DNA of 64,000 bases, taken from positions 620,001-684,000 of the forward strand of contig NZ_JAIFYA010000002.1 of assembly GCF_019688735.1 (NCBI RefSeq), written 5' to 3'. Each line of letters opens with the position of its first letter. The stretch's first letter is position 1. The position numbers and the translations under genes are program-made. Shown here in pieces: positions 17,444 to 26,118 of the stretch. The notes beneath the pieces are model-generated. The model was not told the DNA's origin. It did no database searches and was given only the letters and a program-made list of their open reading frames with translations. Source of the DNA: Thermosulfurimonas sp. F29 (GTDB lineage Bacteria; Desulfobacterota; Thermodesulfobacteria; Thermodesulfobacteriales; Thermodesulfobacteriaceae).

Positions 17444-18222
17444 GAAACCTCGTTTTCCGGGTCCTTACCGCGGTCGCCCTCCTTCCTCCCCTTATCCTGC
17501 TCGTACTCCGCGGACCCTCGTGGGCCCTCTTTCTGGTAACGCTTCTTGCCGGGGGACACGCCCTGCGCGAGTGGTGGGAGATGACCGGATTCCCCCGGGG
17601 GCTCTTCCTTCTGGCCGTCGCAGGATACTTCGCGGCCTTTTTCCTGGCCGAAAGAAGTCTCATCGGGGCTCTCTGGGTACTGCTCGCGACCCCCACCCTT
17701 TACTTTCTCCTCCGGTTCGAGAAGGAAAACTTCCTGGTTCCCTTCTCGCTGGCGCTTGCGGGACTGATCTATACCTTCGTGGGATTCTGGTCCCTTTACC
17801 GTTTGAGCGAGGCGGGGCGGCTCAGCCTGCTTTTTCTTCTGACTCTGATCTTTACGGAGGACACCGCGGCCTACTTCGGAGGAAGGTCCTTCGGACGACA
17901 TCCCTTTTTTGCCGCGGTAAGCCCGAAAAAGACCCTGGAGGGATACCTCTGCGGGGTGTTCGCCGGAACGGCGGCGGCCTTCGTGCTGGCGGTGAGGACC
18001 GGGCTTTTTCCTCCGGGGGAGGCCCTTCTTCTGGGCCTTTCCCTTTCGGTCCTTGCCCCGGCCGGAGACCTGCTGGAGTCCATGGTTAAGAGGGCCTGCG
18101 GGGTCAAGGACTCCGGGAGGATCCTTCCCGGTCACGGGGGGCTTCTCGACCGGGTAGACGCCCTCATCTTCCTGGCCCCTCTCTTCCGTGCCTATCTGGA
18201 GATACGAGGGGGAGGCCCTTGA
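17440..18222 (+). CDS. cdsA: Phosphatidate cytidylyltransferase
   Basis: CdsA makes CDP-diacylglycerol from phosphatidate and CTP, the branch point of phospholipid synthesis. The ATG at 17440 overlaps the uppS stop. The 260-residue protein has about seven to eight transmembrane segments and the C-terminal CDP-DAG synthase signature: SVLAPAGDLLESMVKRACGV followed by KDSGRILPGHGGLLDRVDAL. The mid-region FTEDTAAYFGGRSFGRHP is also typical. The longer upstream open frame overlaps uppS antigenically and lacks a better start, so it was rejected. Confidence 0.95.
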   Translation: MRNLVFRVLTAVALLPPLILLVLRGPSWALFLVTLLAGGHALREWWEMTGFPRGLFLLAVAGYFAAFFLAERSLIGALWVLLATPTLYFLLRFEKENFLVPFSLALAGLIYTFVGFWSLYRLSEAGRLSLLFLLTLIFTEDTAAYFGGRSFGRHPFFAAVSPKKTLEGYLCGVFAGTAAAFVLAVRTGLFPPGEALLLGLSLSVLAPAGDLLESMVKRACGVKDSGRILPGHGGLLDRVDALIFLAPLFRAYLEIRGGGP

Positions 18223-19385
18223 AAAACATAGTCGTTCTGGGTTCCACGGGTTCGGTGGGCCGTCAGACCCTTGAGGTGGTGGAGGAATTTCCGGATCGCT
18301 TCCGAGTCCTGGCCCTCACCGCCGCCGGAAACTGGAAACTTCTTGCCGAGCAGGCCCGCCGTTTTCGCCCCCGGGTGGTGGTCATCCTGAGGGAGGATCT
18401 TTATTCCCCCCTGCGGGAGGCCCTGCCGGGAGAGACGGAGGTCCTTTGCGGGGAGAGGGCCCTTTCGGAGGTGGCCTCCCATCCGGAGGCCGATCTGGTG
18501 GTCTCGGCCATAGTGGGAATGGCCGGCCTTTCCCCCACCCTTGCGGCGCTTTCCGCCGGAAAAACCGTGGCCCTCGCCAACAAGGAGGCCCTGGTGACCG
18601 GGGGAGAACTGGTCCGGGGGACCCTCAGAAAAAGTCGAGCCCGGATACTTCCGGTGGACAGCGAACACTCGGCCATATTTCAGGTCCTTAAAGGCCAGCG
18701 CCGTCGGGACCTGAAGCGCATCATCCTTACCGCCTCCGGCGGCCCCTTCCGCACCCGTCCCCGGGAGAGCTTCGCCCGCATCAGCCCGGAGGAGGCCCTG
18801 AAACATCCCCGCTGGCGCATGGGGGCCAAGATCACCGTGGACTCCGCCACCCTGATGAACAAGGGCCTGGAGGTGATCGAGGCCCACTACCTCTTTCGGG
18901 TCTCCTACGACCGCATCCGGGTGGTCATCCATCCCGAAAGCATCGTGCACTCCCTGGTGGAATTCCGGGACGGGAGCCTGCTGGCTCAGCTAAGCCTTCC
19001 GGACATGCGCCTTCCCATCGCCTACGCCCTCTCCTACCCGGAAAGACTTCCCCTGCCCTATCCGCGTCTTTCCCTGGTGGAGGTGGGGCGACTCACCTTT
19101 GAGCCCCCGGATCCGGAGCGTTTCCCCTGTCTGACCCTGGCTTACGAGGCGGGAAGACGGGGCGGCTTCTGGCCCGTGGCCCTGAACGCGGCCAACGAGG
19201 TGGCGGTGGCCGCCTTTCTCGAGCGTCGTCTTTCCTTCGATCGGATCCCGGTGCTCATCGAAGAGACCCTCTCCAGACTTTCCTTTTCCGGGAAACCGGG
19301 TAGTTTAGAGGAAATCCTTTCGGCGGACCGCAGGACCAGGGCGCTGGCCGAAAGACTGGTTGAGGAGTGGACATGCTCACCGTAG
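18219..19385 (+). CDS. dxr: 1-deoxy-D-xylulose-5-phosphate reductoisomerase
   Basis: DXR converts DXP to MEP in the non-mevalonate isoprenoid pathway, upstream of the uppS product. The 388-residue protein starts at TTG 18219, overlapping the cdsA stop, which gives the NADPH-binding MKNIVVLGSTGSVGRQTLEV. Other signatures are LANKEALVTGGELV and PVDSEHSAIFQ (metal/substrate binding, ~145), WRMGAKITVDSATLMNKGLE, and HPESIVHSLVEF. Length and motifs are normal. The unusual TTG start is supported by the overlap and by the lack of any alternative at the conserved N-terminus. Confidence 0.96.
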   Translation: MKNIVVLGSTGSVGRQTLEVVEEFPDRFRVLALTAAGNWKLLAEQARRFRPRVVVILREDLYSPLREALPGETEVLCGERALSEVASHPEADLVVSAIVGMAGLSPTLAALSAGKTVALANKEALVTGGELVRGTLRKSRARILPVDSEHSAIFQVLKGQRRRDLKRIILTASGGPFRTRPRESFARISPEEALKHPRWRMGAKITVDSATLMNKGLEVIEAHYLFRVSYDRIRVVIHPESIVHSLVEFRDGSLLAQLSLPDMRLPIAYALSYPERLPLPYPRLSLVEVGRLTFEPPDPERFPCLTLAYEAGRRGGFWPVALNAANEVAVAAFLERRLSFDRIPVLIEETLSRLSFSGKPGSLEEILSADRRTRALAERLVEEWTCSP

Positions 19386-20458
19386 CCGCGGCCCTCTTCG
19401 TGCTGTCGCTTCTCATCATCATTCACGAATGGGGACACTTTCTGGCGGCAAGACTCTGCGGAGTCCGGGTTCTGCGGTTTTCCATAGGTTTCGGCCCACG
19501 AATCTTCGGAAAGACCGTTGGGGAAACAGACTTCTGTGTCTCGGCGGTGCCCCTCGGGGGTTATGTGAAACTCCTGGGGGAGGGCGAGGAGGAGGTTCCC
19601 CCCGAATGGCGCCACCGGGCCTTTTCCACCAGACCCCTGTGGCAGAGGGCCCTCATCGTGGCGGCGGGGCCCGTGTTCAACTTCCTCCTGGCCTGGCTGG
19701 TCTTCACCCTGTTTTTCGTCGTGAAGGGACGCCCTCTTCTCCTGCCGGAGGTGGGAAAGGTCCTTCCGGAGAGCCCCGCGGCCCGGGCCGGCCTCAAGCC
19801 CGGAGACCGGATCCTTTCCGTGGACGGGGTCCGGGTGCGCACCTGGGAGGAACTCACCCGGGCGGTGCGCAAACACACCGAACGCCCGCTTCTCCTCGTC
19901 CTGAAGCGAGGCGATCGGACCCTCCGGATAAGACTCCGTCCGGAAGTAAAGGAGACCCGGAACATCTTCGGAGAAACGATCCGGGTCCCGGTGATAGGGA
20001 TCGTGGCTTCCGGGAGGTTCGAAACGGAAAGGGTGGCTCCGTGGTCGGCGGTATGGGAGGGACTCGCACGCACCCTTTCCCTCATCAAGCTCACCCTGGT
20101 GGCCATAGTGAAACTCGTCGAACGGGTGCTTCCCCTTTCCTCGCTGGGAGGGCCTCTCCTCATCGCTCAGATGGCCGGTCAGCAGGCCCGGGAGGGTTTC
20201 CTGGCCCTGCTTCTCTTCGCGGGAATCCTCTCGGTCAACCTGGGGGTGATCAACCTGCTCCCCATCCCCATGCTTGACGGAGGGCACCTGGTTTTCTATG
20301 CGGTGGAGGCGGTGCGAGGGCGACCTCTCTCCCCCAAAACCCAGGAAAGGATCCAGAAGGTCGGCCTGGCCCTCCTCATTACCCTGATGGTTCTGGTGTT
20401 TTACAACGACCTGGTGCGTCTCTTCCCGCGATGGGTACCCAGAATACCTCACCCCTGA
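19373..20458 (+). CDS. rseP: RseP-like site-2 intramembrane metalloprotease
   Basis: This RIP-family zinc protease cleaves transmembrane helices, classically anti-sigma factors. It has HEWGH at residues 18-22 in the first helix, one PDZ domain around residues 115-190 with SPAARAGLKPGDRILSVDG, and the second active-site motif NLLPIPMLDGGHL near 295. It is 361 residues long; E. coli RseP has 450 and two PDZ domains. The ATG at 19373 is chosen over the GTG at 19367 because TGAGGAG ends five bases upstream of it. The anti-sigma factor at 44814-45413 is a conceivable substrate (inference). Confidence 0.94.
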   Translation: MLTVAAALFVLSLLIIIHEWGHFLAARLCGVRVLRFSIGFGPRIFGKTVGETDFCVSAVPLGGYVKLLGEGEEEVPPEWRHRAFSTRPLWQRALIVAAGPVFNFLLAWLVFTLFFVVKGRPLLLPEVGKVLPESPAARAGLKPGDRILSVDGVRVRTWEELTRAVRKHTERPLLLVLKRGDRTLRIRLRPEVKETRNIFGETIRVPVIGIVASGRFETERVAPWSAVWEGLARTLSLIKLTLVAIVKLVERVLPLSSLGGPLLIAQMAGQQAREGFLALLLFAGILSVNLGVINLLPIPMLDGGHLVFYAVEAVRGRPLSPKTQERIQKVGLALLITLMVLVFYNDLVRLFPRWVPRIPHP

Positions 20459-21141
20459 TTCTGGCCTTTGAAACCTCGGGCGAGACCGGCGGAGTGGCCC
20501 TCCACCGGGAGCGACTCCTCGGGGAGGTGCTCCTCTCCGGTTCGATCACCTACTCCCGCAGGTTGCTTCCGGCGGTGGAGTTTCTCCTGCGCCAGCTGGA
20601 TCTCTCTCTGCGGGAGGTGGAGATCCTGGCGGTATCCATAGGTCCGGGGAGTTTTACGGGATTGCGCATCGGTCTGGCCACGGTAAAGGGTCTGAGCCTG
20701 GCCCTGGGGTGTCGGGTGGTGGCGGTGGAAACCCTGGAAGCCCTTGCGGCGCTGGTTGCGGAGGTGCCCTGGCCGATCTGCCCGGTGCTCGACGCGAGGC
20801 GGGGCGAGGTCTTTGCCGCCCTCTATCGCCGCGAGGAAGGACGGTTGGTCCCTCTTCTCCCCCCCACGGTGCTTTCCCCGGAGAGACTCTGCGAAAGTAT
20901 TACGGAACCGACTCTCTTCGTGGGAGAAGGGCTCAGGGTTTACGGGGCCTTTTTCCGGGAAAGGCTTGGGGCCCATTTTCGGGAGGCCCCGGTGCATCTC
21001 CGGGAGGGGCGGGCCGCGGCGGTGGCGGCGCTGGCCGCCGAAAAGGCCCGGCGCGGGGAATTCGCCGATCCGGCCCGGCTGGTGCCTCTTTACCTGCGGG
21101 CCACCGAGGCCGAAAGGGCCCGGGGGTTAAGCGGTGTTTAG
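20431..21141 (+). CDS. tsaB: tRNA threonylcarbamoyladenosine protein TsaB
   Basis: TsaB is the scaffold partner of TsaD in t6A37 modification of ANN-decoding tRNAs. Its 236 residues carry the ASKHA-fold N-terminus [17 protein letters not shown] and the signature [20 protein letters not shown] at ~70-89, followed by [10 protein letters not shown]. Its start lies 28 bases inside the rseP end, and its stop overlaps the following permease gene by 8 bases. Genes tsaC, tsaD and tsaE are not in the window. Confidence 0.94.
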   Translation: MGTQNTSPLILAFETSGETGGVALHRERLLGEVLLSGSITYSRRLLPAVEFLLRQLDLSLREVEILAVSIGPGSFTGLRIGLATVKGLSLALGCRVVAVETLEALAALVAEVPWPICPVLDARRGEVFAALYRREEGRLVPLLPPTVLSPERLCESITEPTLFVGEGLRVYGAFFRERLGAHFREAPVHLREGRAAAVAALAAEKARRGEFADPARLVPLYLRATEAERARGLSGV

Positions 21142-22120
21142 ATTTCTCCTCCGACGCCTGGTTTCCCTGGCCATCACCTTTTTCGGGATCACGGTGATCA
21201 GTTTTGCGGTTATCCATCTGGCCCCCGGAAGTCCGGTGAGCTCGGTGGCGGAATTCAACCCCAGGTTCACCCCCGAGATGCGGGAACGGCTGCGACGGGA
21301 GTTCGGGCTGGATCAGCCGCTTTACAAGCAGTACCTTCGGTGGCTCAAGGGACTGGCCACCCTTGATCTCGGAAGATCCTTTGCCCCGGATCGCCGGCCG
21401 GTCTGGGAAAAGATCCGGGAACGACTCCCGATCACCGTCCTCATAAATGTGCTGGCCATGGGGCTGATCCTGGCGGTGGGCATCCCCCTGGGGGTGGCCT
21501 CGGCGGTGCGGGAGGGGAGCCTCTTCGACCGCGCCACCACCATCCTGGTCTTCGTGGGCTACGCCATGCCCGGCTTCTGGCTGGCCCTTCTTCTCATGCT
21601 CCTTTTCGGGATCAAGCTGGGATGGCTCCCGGTCTCGGGCCTCCACAGTCTCATGGGCTACCAGTCCCTCAGCCTTACGGGAAAGGTGCTCGACTGGGCC
21701 AAACACCTGGTGCTTCCGGTCTTCGTGGCCGCCTTCGGAGGGCTCGCCGGGGTCTCCCGTTACATGCGCCACAGCATGCTCGAGGCCCTCTCCCAGGACT
21801 ACATCCTTACCGCCCGGGCCAAGGGTCTTTCGGAAAGGGAGGTGGTTTACAAACACGCCCTGAGAAACGCCCTTCTTCCCATCATCACCATTCTGGGGCT
21901 CTCGGTGCCCGGGCTCGTGGGCGGAAGCGTCATCTTCGAGTCCATCTTCGGGATCCCCGGGGTGGGACAGCTCATGTGGCAGGCGGTCATGGCCAGGGAT
22001 TACCCCGTGATCATGGGCAACCTGGTGATCGTGTCCGTGCTCACCCTTCTGGGGAACCTGCTGGCGGACCTGGGTTACGCCCTGGCGGATCCCCGAATTC
22101 GCCTTGAGGGACGAAGCTGA
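21134..22120 (+). CDS. Peptide/nickel-type ABC transporter permease (DppB-like)
   Basis: This 328-residue inner-membrane permease is the DppB/OppB half of a peptide-type ABC importer. It starts [20 protein letters not shown], has the conserved N-terminal periplasmic loop with [19 protein letters not shown], and carries the EAA motif around residues 220-245 ([20 protein letters not shown]), which contacts the ATPase. The GTG at 21134 overlaps tsaB. The matching solute-binding protein and ATPases are not adjacent, so they must be encoded elsewhere or borrowed. The substrate is unknown. Confidence 0.93.
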   Translation: MFRFLLRRLVSLAITFFGITVISFAVIHLAPGSPVSSVAEFNPRFTPEMRERLRREFGLDQPLYKQYLRWLKGLATLDLGRSFAPDRRPVWEKIRERLPITVLINVLAMGLILAVGIPLGVASAVREGSLFDRATTILVFVGYAMPGFWLALLLMLLFGIKLGWLPVSGLHSLMGYQSLSLTGKVLDWAKHLVLPVFVAAFGGLAGVSRYMRHSMLEALSQDYILTARAKGLSEREVVYKHALRNALLPIITILGLSVPGLVGGSVIFESIFGIPGVGQLMWQAVMARDYPVIMGNLVIVSVLTLLGNLLADLGYALADPRIRLEGRS

Positions 22121-22950
22121 TGGAGACCCTGCGGCTGCTGTGGCGGCATCCCTGGGGACGGCTCTCTCTTCTGGCCGTGGGCGGATTGATCCTGGTGGCG
22201 GCAGCGGCCCCTTATCTGGCTCCCTACGATCCGCTGGCCGTAAATGTAAAAGAGGTGCTCGCCCCACCCTCCTGGCACCATCCCTTCGGCACCGATCTTC
22301 TGGGACGGGATGTGCTCTCGCGAATGATTTACGGAACCAGGATTTCGCTCGAGGTGGGGGTGGTGGCGGTGGGAGTGTCGCTGGCCGTGGGCACGGTGCT
22401 CGGGGCGCTGGCCGGCTATTACGGAGGCTGGGTGGACACCCTCATCTCCCGGCTGATCGACATCATGCTCTGTTTCCCCACCATCTTTCTGATCCTTGCG
22501 GTCATCGCCTATCTGGAGCCCTCCATCCTGAACATCATGATCGTGATCGGACTAACCAGCTGGATGGGGGTGGCCCGTCTGGTGCGGGCGGAGTTTCTGA
22601 GCCTCCGGGAACGGGAGTTCGTGCTTTCGGCGCGATTGAGCGGGGCCTCGGACCTGAGGATCATCTTCGTGCACCTCCTTCCCAACGCCCTACCCCCCAT
22701 TCTGGTGGCCGCCACCCTGGGGGTGGGCAACGCCATCCTCATCGAGTCCGCTCTCTCCTTCCTGGGACTGGGGGTACAGCCCCCCACGCCCTCCTGGGGC
22801 AACATGCTCACCGAGGGTAAAAGCTGCTTGGAGGTGGCCTGGTGGCTTTCGGTATTTCCGGGGCTGGCCATCCTCTTCACCGTGCTGGCCTTCAACCTCC
22901 TGGGCGAAACCTTGCAGGAGGTCACCAATCCCCGCAAACGCCCCCTTTAA
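22120..22950 (+). CDS. Peptide/nickel-type ABC transporter permease (DppC-like)
   Basis: This 276-residue DppC/OppC permease is the heterodimer partner of the preceding gene, joined by a TGATG overlap. It contains the family block WHHPFGTDLLGRDVLSRMIY near 48-67, then five to six transmembrane helices and the EAA loop FVLSARLSGASDLRIIFVHL. The end reads FNLLGETLQEVTNPRKR, typical of DppC. It is the last gene of the rpsB-led transcription unit; a rho-independent terminator follows at 23017-23048. Confidence 0.93.
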   Translation: METLRLLWRHPWGRLSLLAVGGLILVAAAAPYLAPYDPLAVNVKEVLAPPSWHHPFGTDLLGRDVLSRMIYGTRISLEVGVVAVGVSLAVGTVLGALAGYYGGWVDTLISRLIDIMLCFPTIFLILAVIAYLEPSILNIMIVIGLTSWMGVARLVRAEFLSLREREFVLSARLSGASDLRIIFVHLLPNALPPILVAATLGVGNAILIESALSFLGLGVQPPTPSWGNMLTEGKSCLEVAWWLSVFPGLAILFTVLAFNLLGETLQEVTNPRKRPL

Positions 22951-23016
22951 AAAATTTTCTAAAAAGCCCTTTGGCCTCCCGGAACCTCGCCATACCTGAA
23001 TAGAACCAGGACCGCG

Positions 23017-23048
23017 TTGGGGGTTTAGCCCCCCTTTTTTTATTTTTT
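23017..23048 (+). terminator. Rho-independent terminator after dppC-like gene
   Basis: A G5 run at 23019-23023 pairs with the C run at 23030-23034 across the loop tttagc, and eleven T residues with one A follow (23035-23046). It lies 70 bases after the permease stop and closes the long plus-strand core operon. Confidence 0.8.
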
Positions 23049-23075
23049 GCTTCAGAGAGCTTTGCAAAATTCTTT

Positions 23076-23168
23076 TTGCCAGGCTCTCACACCATGACTT
23101 TCCGGACCGTAAGAGCCTGTGCAAACTCTCCCGTATGTTGTTAAACTTTGCTGCGGGTATAAACCCGC
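23076..23168 (+). promoter_or_regulatory. Structured leader of the ECF transporter operon
   Basis: Between the terminator and the ABC gene lie two hairpins. The first pairs TTGC-CAGGCTCT (23076-23087) with AGAGCCTG-t-GCAA (23112-23124), a 12-bp stem with one bulge and a 24-base loop. The second is GCGGGT-ATAA-ACCCGC (23153-23168), ending 19 bases before the ATG. ECF vitamin transporters are often riboswitch-controlled, but I do not recognise a known class (no TPP, cobalamin or preQ1 core seen). No clear promoter or Shine-Dalgarno site was found, so the element may affect translation. Confidence 0.45.
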
Positions 23169-23187
23169 GAGCGCCCGGGTGTAATAC

Positions 23188-24546
23188 ATGATCCGCGTTA
23201 ACAATCTTTCCTATCGATATCCCGGGGGGTGCCGTGAAGCCCTGTCAAGGGTCTCCCTTAAGGTGTATCCGGGGGAATTACTTCTTCTTTCCGGGGAGAC
23301 CGGTTCGGGAAAAAGCACGCTTCTTTCCGTACTGTGCGGGCTCATTCCCTCACAGGCCGGAGGTGAATTTTCCGGTGAAGTGGAGGTCCTGGGGCGAAAG
23401 GCCCCTTTTTCTCCAGCGGACATTTTTCCAGAAGTAGCCGTAGTGCTTCAGAATCCGGCTGAGGGACTAGTGGCGGACACGGTCTTTTCCGAGGTGGCCT
23501 TCGGGCTGGAGAATTTGGGCTATCCGGAAAGGGAAATAGTCCTCCGGGTAGAGGAGGCCCTCTCCGCGGTGGGGCTAGGGGGGTTTGAGGACCGAAAACT
23601 TTCCGAACTTTCCGGAGGGGAAAGACAGAGGGCGGCCCTGGCCGCGGCCCTGGCCCTGAGACCGAAATTACTTCTTCTTGACGAACCGCTGGCCCAGCTT
23701 GACCACAAAGCCGCCCGGAGGATCATGACCCTTCTTCGGAAACTCTCCCGCCGTGGAATAACCGTAGTGCTTGCGGAACATCGTCTGAACCTGGCTATCA
23801 CCGAGGTGGACCGCATAATCCATCTCAGCGGGGGACGCAAGGTTTACGACGGCCGGCCGCAAAACTTCACCCCTCCGGAAAGAAGTCTCCCTCGCCCGCG
23901 TCCCTCGCGTTCTGGTGAGGTAAGACTCGAATTGCGCAATCTGAGCTTTGCTTACCCGGGGCGTCCGCCAATCTTCTCCGGGGTGAATCTTGCTTTCCGA
24001 ACCGGAGAAAGGATAGCCCTTCTCGGTGAAAACGGCTCCGGAAAGAGCACCTTTCTCCATCTTTTGGGCGGACTGCTCAAGCCCTCCGGAGGAGAAATAA
24101 GATGGCATCTTCCCGATTCTCGCGACAGCCTGAGGGTGGGACTCCTTCTCCAGGATCCCGACCTCATGCTCGTTCACGAGCGGGTGGCCTCGGAGCTCGA
24201 GTTTACCCCTCAAAACCTGGGACTCCCTAAAATGCAACGGGAAATTCGAATTCGGGAGGTGGCCCGAAAGCTAGATCTGGAGGGGCATCTGGGACGGAAT
24301 CCTCTGGCCCTCTCCCGAGGAGAAAGACTCCGGGTAGCCCTGGGAGCGATACTCACAGGAAAGCCCCGGGTGCTCCTACTGGATGAACCGACCACCGCAC
24401 AGGATCCACGGCATCTGAGCGGGCTTCTCTCCGCCCTTTCCGCCGACCTCCTCTTTTTCTCCACCCACGAGGAGGACATAGCCAGGGCCCTGGCCAGCCG
24501 TATACTCCGTTTCCCACTGTCTTCCGGGGTTAAGAGGACCGCATGA
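23188..24546 (+). CDS. ECF transporter energizing module, two fused ABC ATPase domains
   Basis: This 452-residue protein fuses two ABC ATPase domains, equivalent to EcfA1 plus EcfA2 of energy-coupling-factor importers. Domain 1 has Walker A GETGSGKS (36-43), a Q-loop in VVLQNPAEGLV, signature LSGGERQRAALA and Walker B LLLLDEPLAQLD. Domain 2 has GENGSGKST near 275, the altered signature LSRGERLRVALG and LLLLDEPTTAQD. Fused forms occur in YkoD-type transporters. It is coupled to the T component by an ATGA overlap. The substrate-binding S component is absent nearby, so the vitamin or metal cannot be named. Confidence 0.92.
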   Translation: MIRVNNLSYRYPGGCREALSRVSLKVYPGELLLLSGETGSGKSTLLSVLCGLIPSQAGGEFSGEVEVLGRKAPFSPADIFPEVAVVLQNPAEGLVADTVFSEVAFGLENLGYPEREIVLRVEEALSAVGLGGFEDRKLSELSGGERQRAALAAALALRPKLLLLDEPLAQLDHKAARRIMTLLRKLSRRGITVVLAEHRLNLAITEVDRIIHLSGGRKVYDGRPQNFTPPERSLPRPRPSRSGEVRLELRNLSFAYPGRPPIFSGVNLAFRTGERIALLGENGSGKSTFLHLLGGLLKPSGGEIRWHLPDSRDSLRVGLLLQDPDLMLVHERVASELEFTPQNLGLPKMQREIRIREVARKLDLEGHLGRNPLALSRGERLRVALGAILTGKPRVLLLDEPTTAQDPRHLSGLLSALSADLLFFSTHEEDIARALASRILRFPLSSGVKRTA

Positions 24547-25373
24547 GAGACCTTCATCCCTACACCAAACTGGCACTGGTGTTTGCGATTTCTGGATTTT
24601 CCGTGCTTCTGGACGGAGTTCGAGCCATCTCCGTTTTGGCTGCCTTCTCCGTGACCGCCTTTCTTCTCTCCCGCCCCTCCCCTCGAACCCTCAAAACCTA
24701 TCTGATTTTCACCGGGGCCACAGTCTGGGGACTCACGATAAGTCAGGGATTTTTCTATCAGGACTATCCCCGCACCGTCCTTTGGTGCCTTATTCCTCCG
24801 GGAAAATATTTTTCCGGACTCTGTCTCATCCGGGAGGGACTTTCTTACGGAGCCCTTCAGTCCCTCAGGATGGTGGCCGGACTTTCAGCCGGACTCTATC
24901 TGGTGACCACCACCCCCGTGGAAATGCTCATGAGGGCGCTTGCAACCCTTCCGGCTCCCCGAGGGCTTACCCTCCTTGCGGCCTCGGCGGTGCGTTTCCT
25001 GCCCCGGGTAAGCGAAGACCTGCATCTCGTCCGTCAGGCCCTGAGGCTCAGGGGTTATCGTTTCGATCTCCGGCACCCCTTGAGATCCATTGCTGTGGAG
25101 CTCTCGATGGTAAAACCCCTTCTTACCCGCTCGGTGAAGGAATCCCGTCGGCTAGCCGAGGCCCTGCTCCTGCGGGGCTTCGATCCCTTAAGCCCGATGC
25201 CTGTACGCAAATTTCCTCCCTGGCCTCGCCGGGAAAAGATCCTGACCATCTTGATCCTGGGGCTCACCCTGGTGGTTCTAATCCTCAAGATCCTCTTCTG
25301 GCTCTATCTGCAGGACATACTTTATCTGGAAAGGCTGCGTCCCCTTTACGCTCTGGTAAGAGTTTACCTCTAA
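24543..25373 (+). CDS. ECF transporter transmembrane component (EcfT)
   Basis: This 276-residue membrane protein is the T component that couples ATP hydrolysis to the S subunit. It opens with MRDLHPYTKLALVFAISGF, the usual EcfT start with a conserved (hyd)-P-x-T-K-L. Five to six hydrophobic helices follow, and the two coupling motifs Ala-Arg-Gly-like occur in degenerate form (QALRLRGYRFDLRHPL and EALLLRGFDPLSPM). It overlaps the ATPase gene by 4 bases. A terminal helix at ~240-262 is followed by a short tail. Confidence 0.9.
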   Translation: MRDLHPYTKLALVFAISGFSVLLDGVRAISVLAAFSVTAFLLSRPSPRTLKTYLIFTGATVWGLTISQGFFYQDYPRTVLWCLIPPGKYFSGLCLIREGLSYGALQSLRMVAGLSAGLYLVTTTPVEMLMRALATLPAPRGLTLLAASAVRFLPRVSEDLHLVRQALRLRGYRFDLRHPLRSIAVELSMVKPLLTRSVKESRRLAEALLLRGFDPLSPMPVRKFPPWPRREKILTILILGLTLVVLILKILFWLYLQDILYLERLRPLYALVRVYL

Positions 25374-25469
25374 ATTCGTCGTTCATCTCCCGATCACTTG
25401 CCTTAACGAAAGGCATACTTATTTTTATCTGCAGAGAATAATAGAAATGTCCAAAAGGAGGTGCTTAAT

Positions 25470-25913
25470 ATGGCTGAGCTAACCATATGGCGTCCTCTTC
25501 AGGAATTGAGGCGGGAAATAGATCGTATTTGGGACGAGTTTTTCGGAAGGGTTCGTTTCCCGGAGCGGTGGGAGGGCTTTGAATGGGCCCCGGCGGTGGA
25601 TGTTTCGGAGACCGAGGACAGCGTGGTGGTGCGGGCGGATGTGCCCGGCCTCGATCCGGAGGACCTGGAGGTGAACATCTCCGGAAACCTCCTCACCATC
25701 CGGGGAGAGAAGAAACAGGAGAAGGAAGAAAAGAAGGAAAACTTCTATCGGGTGGAGCGGGTTTACGGAAGTTTCGTGCGCACTGTGGAGCTTCCCGCGG
25801 AGGTGGAGGGCGACAAAGCGGAGGCCACCTATAAAAACGGCGTCCTGAAGATCGTGCTGCCCAAGAAGGCCGAGGCCCGAGGGAAGACCATTAAAATCAG
25901 GGTGGAAAAATAA
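25470..25913 (+). CDS. Small heat-shock protein, Hsp20/alpha-crystallin family
   Basis: This 147-residue holdase chaperone has an alpha-crystallin domain from about residue 38 to 140, with AVDVSETEDSVVVRADVPG, the strand ISGNLLTIRGEKK, and VELPAEVEGDKAEATYKNGV followed by LKIVLPK. The C-terminal IKIRVEK supplies the I-x-I oligomerisation motif. The ATG at 25470 follows AAAGGAGGTG by 7 bases; a GTG nine bases earlier lies inside the SD and is rejected. It stands alone between the ECF operon and convergent genes. No CIRCE element is visible in the 95 bases upstream. Confidence 0.95.
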   Translation: MAELTIWRPLQELRREIDRIWDEFFGRVRFPERWEGFEWAPAVDVSETEDSVVVRADVPGLDPEDLEVNISGNLLTIRGEKKQEKEEKKENFYRVERVYGSFVRTVELPAEVEGDKAEATYKNGVLKIVLPKKAEARGKTIKIRVEK

Positions 25914-25926
25914 CCTAGAGGGTACA

Positions 25927-25965
25927 CCCCTTCCTCATGGAAGGGAGGGCGTGCTCCCGGCACGC
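25927..25965. terminator. Paired hairpins between convergent genes
   Basis: Two adjacent hairpins sit between the convergent hsp20 gene and the 46-residue gene: CCCTTCC-TCAT-GGAAGGG (25928-25945) and GCGTGC-TCCCG-GCACGC (25949-25965). Neither is followed by a clear T run in either direction, so they may be weak bidirectional terminators or mRNA end stabilisers. Confidence 0.5.
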
Positions 25966-25977
25966 GAGCACATTAAA

Positions 25978-26118
25978 TCAACCCTTGCGCCCGAGGTAGG
26001 CCTGTTTCACCTCGGGAATGGGTTCCCCGCAGATGGCGCAGCGGGGAACCCCGTTCCACTTCCTTTGGGCCTTCCAGAGTTCCTCGGCGAGTTGTTTGGC
26101 TCCCTTGGGTCGAGCCAT
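25978..26118 (-). CDS. 46-residue CxxC protein with half a DksA-like zinc finger
   Basis: A 46-codon gene runs from the ATG at 26118, overlapping the stop of the preceding deacetylase gene (ATGA), to the TGA at 25978-25980. The protein is basic at the start (MARPKGAKQL) and contains RCAICGEPIPEVKQAYLG at 26-43. The CxxCGEPIP segment resembles the first half of a DksA/TraR C4 zinc finger, but the second cysteine pair is absent, so zinc binding would need dimerisation or other ligands. The coupling and in-frame overlap support a real gene. Function is unknown. Confidence 0.7.
   Translation of the reverse strand: MARPKGAKQLAEELWKAQRKWNGVPRCAICGEPIPEVKQAYLGRKG

Noticed and set aside
22951..23187. 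TPP, cobalamin or preQ1 riboswitch before the ECF genes
   Set aside because: None of the conserved cores of these classes could be recognised, so only an unassigned structured leader is reported.
25374..25469. Heat-shock (CIRCE or sigma-32) promoter before hsp20
   Set aside because: No TTAGCACTC-type inverted repeat and no convincing CTTGAAA/CCCAT pair; only a weak TTGCCT/TATTTT pair is present.
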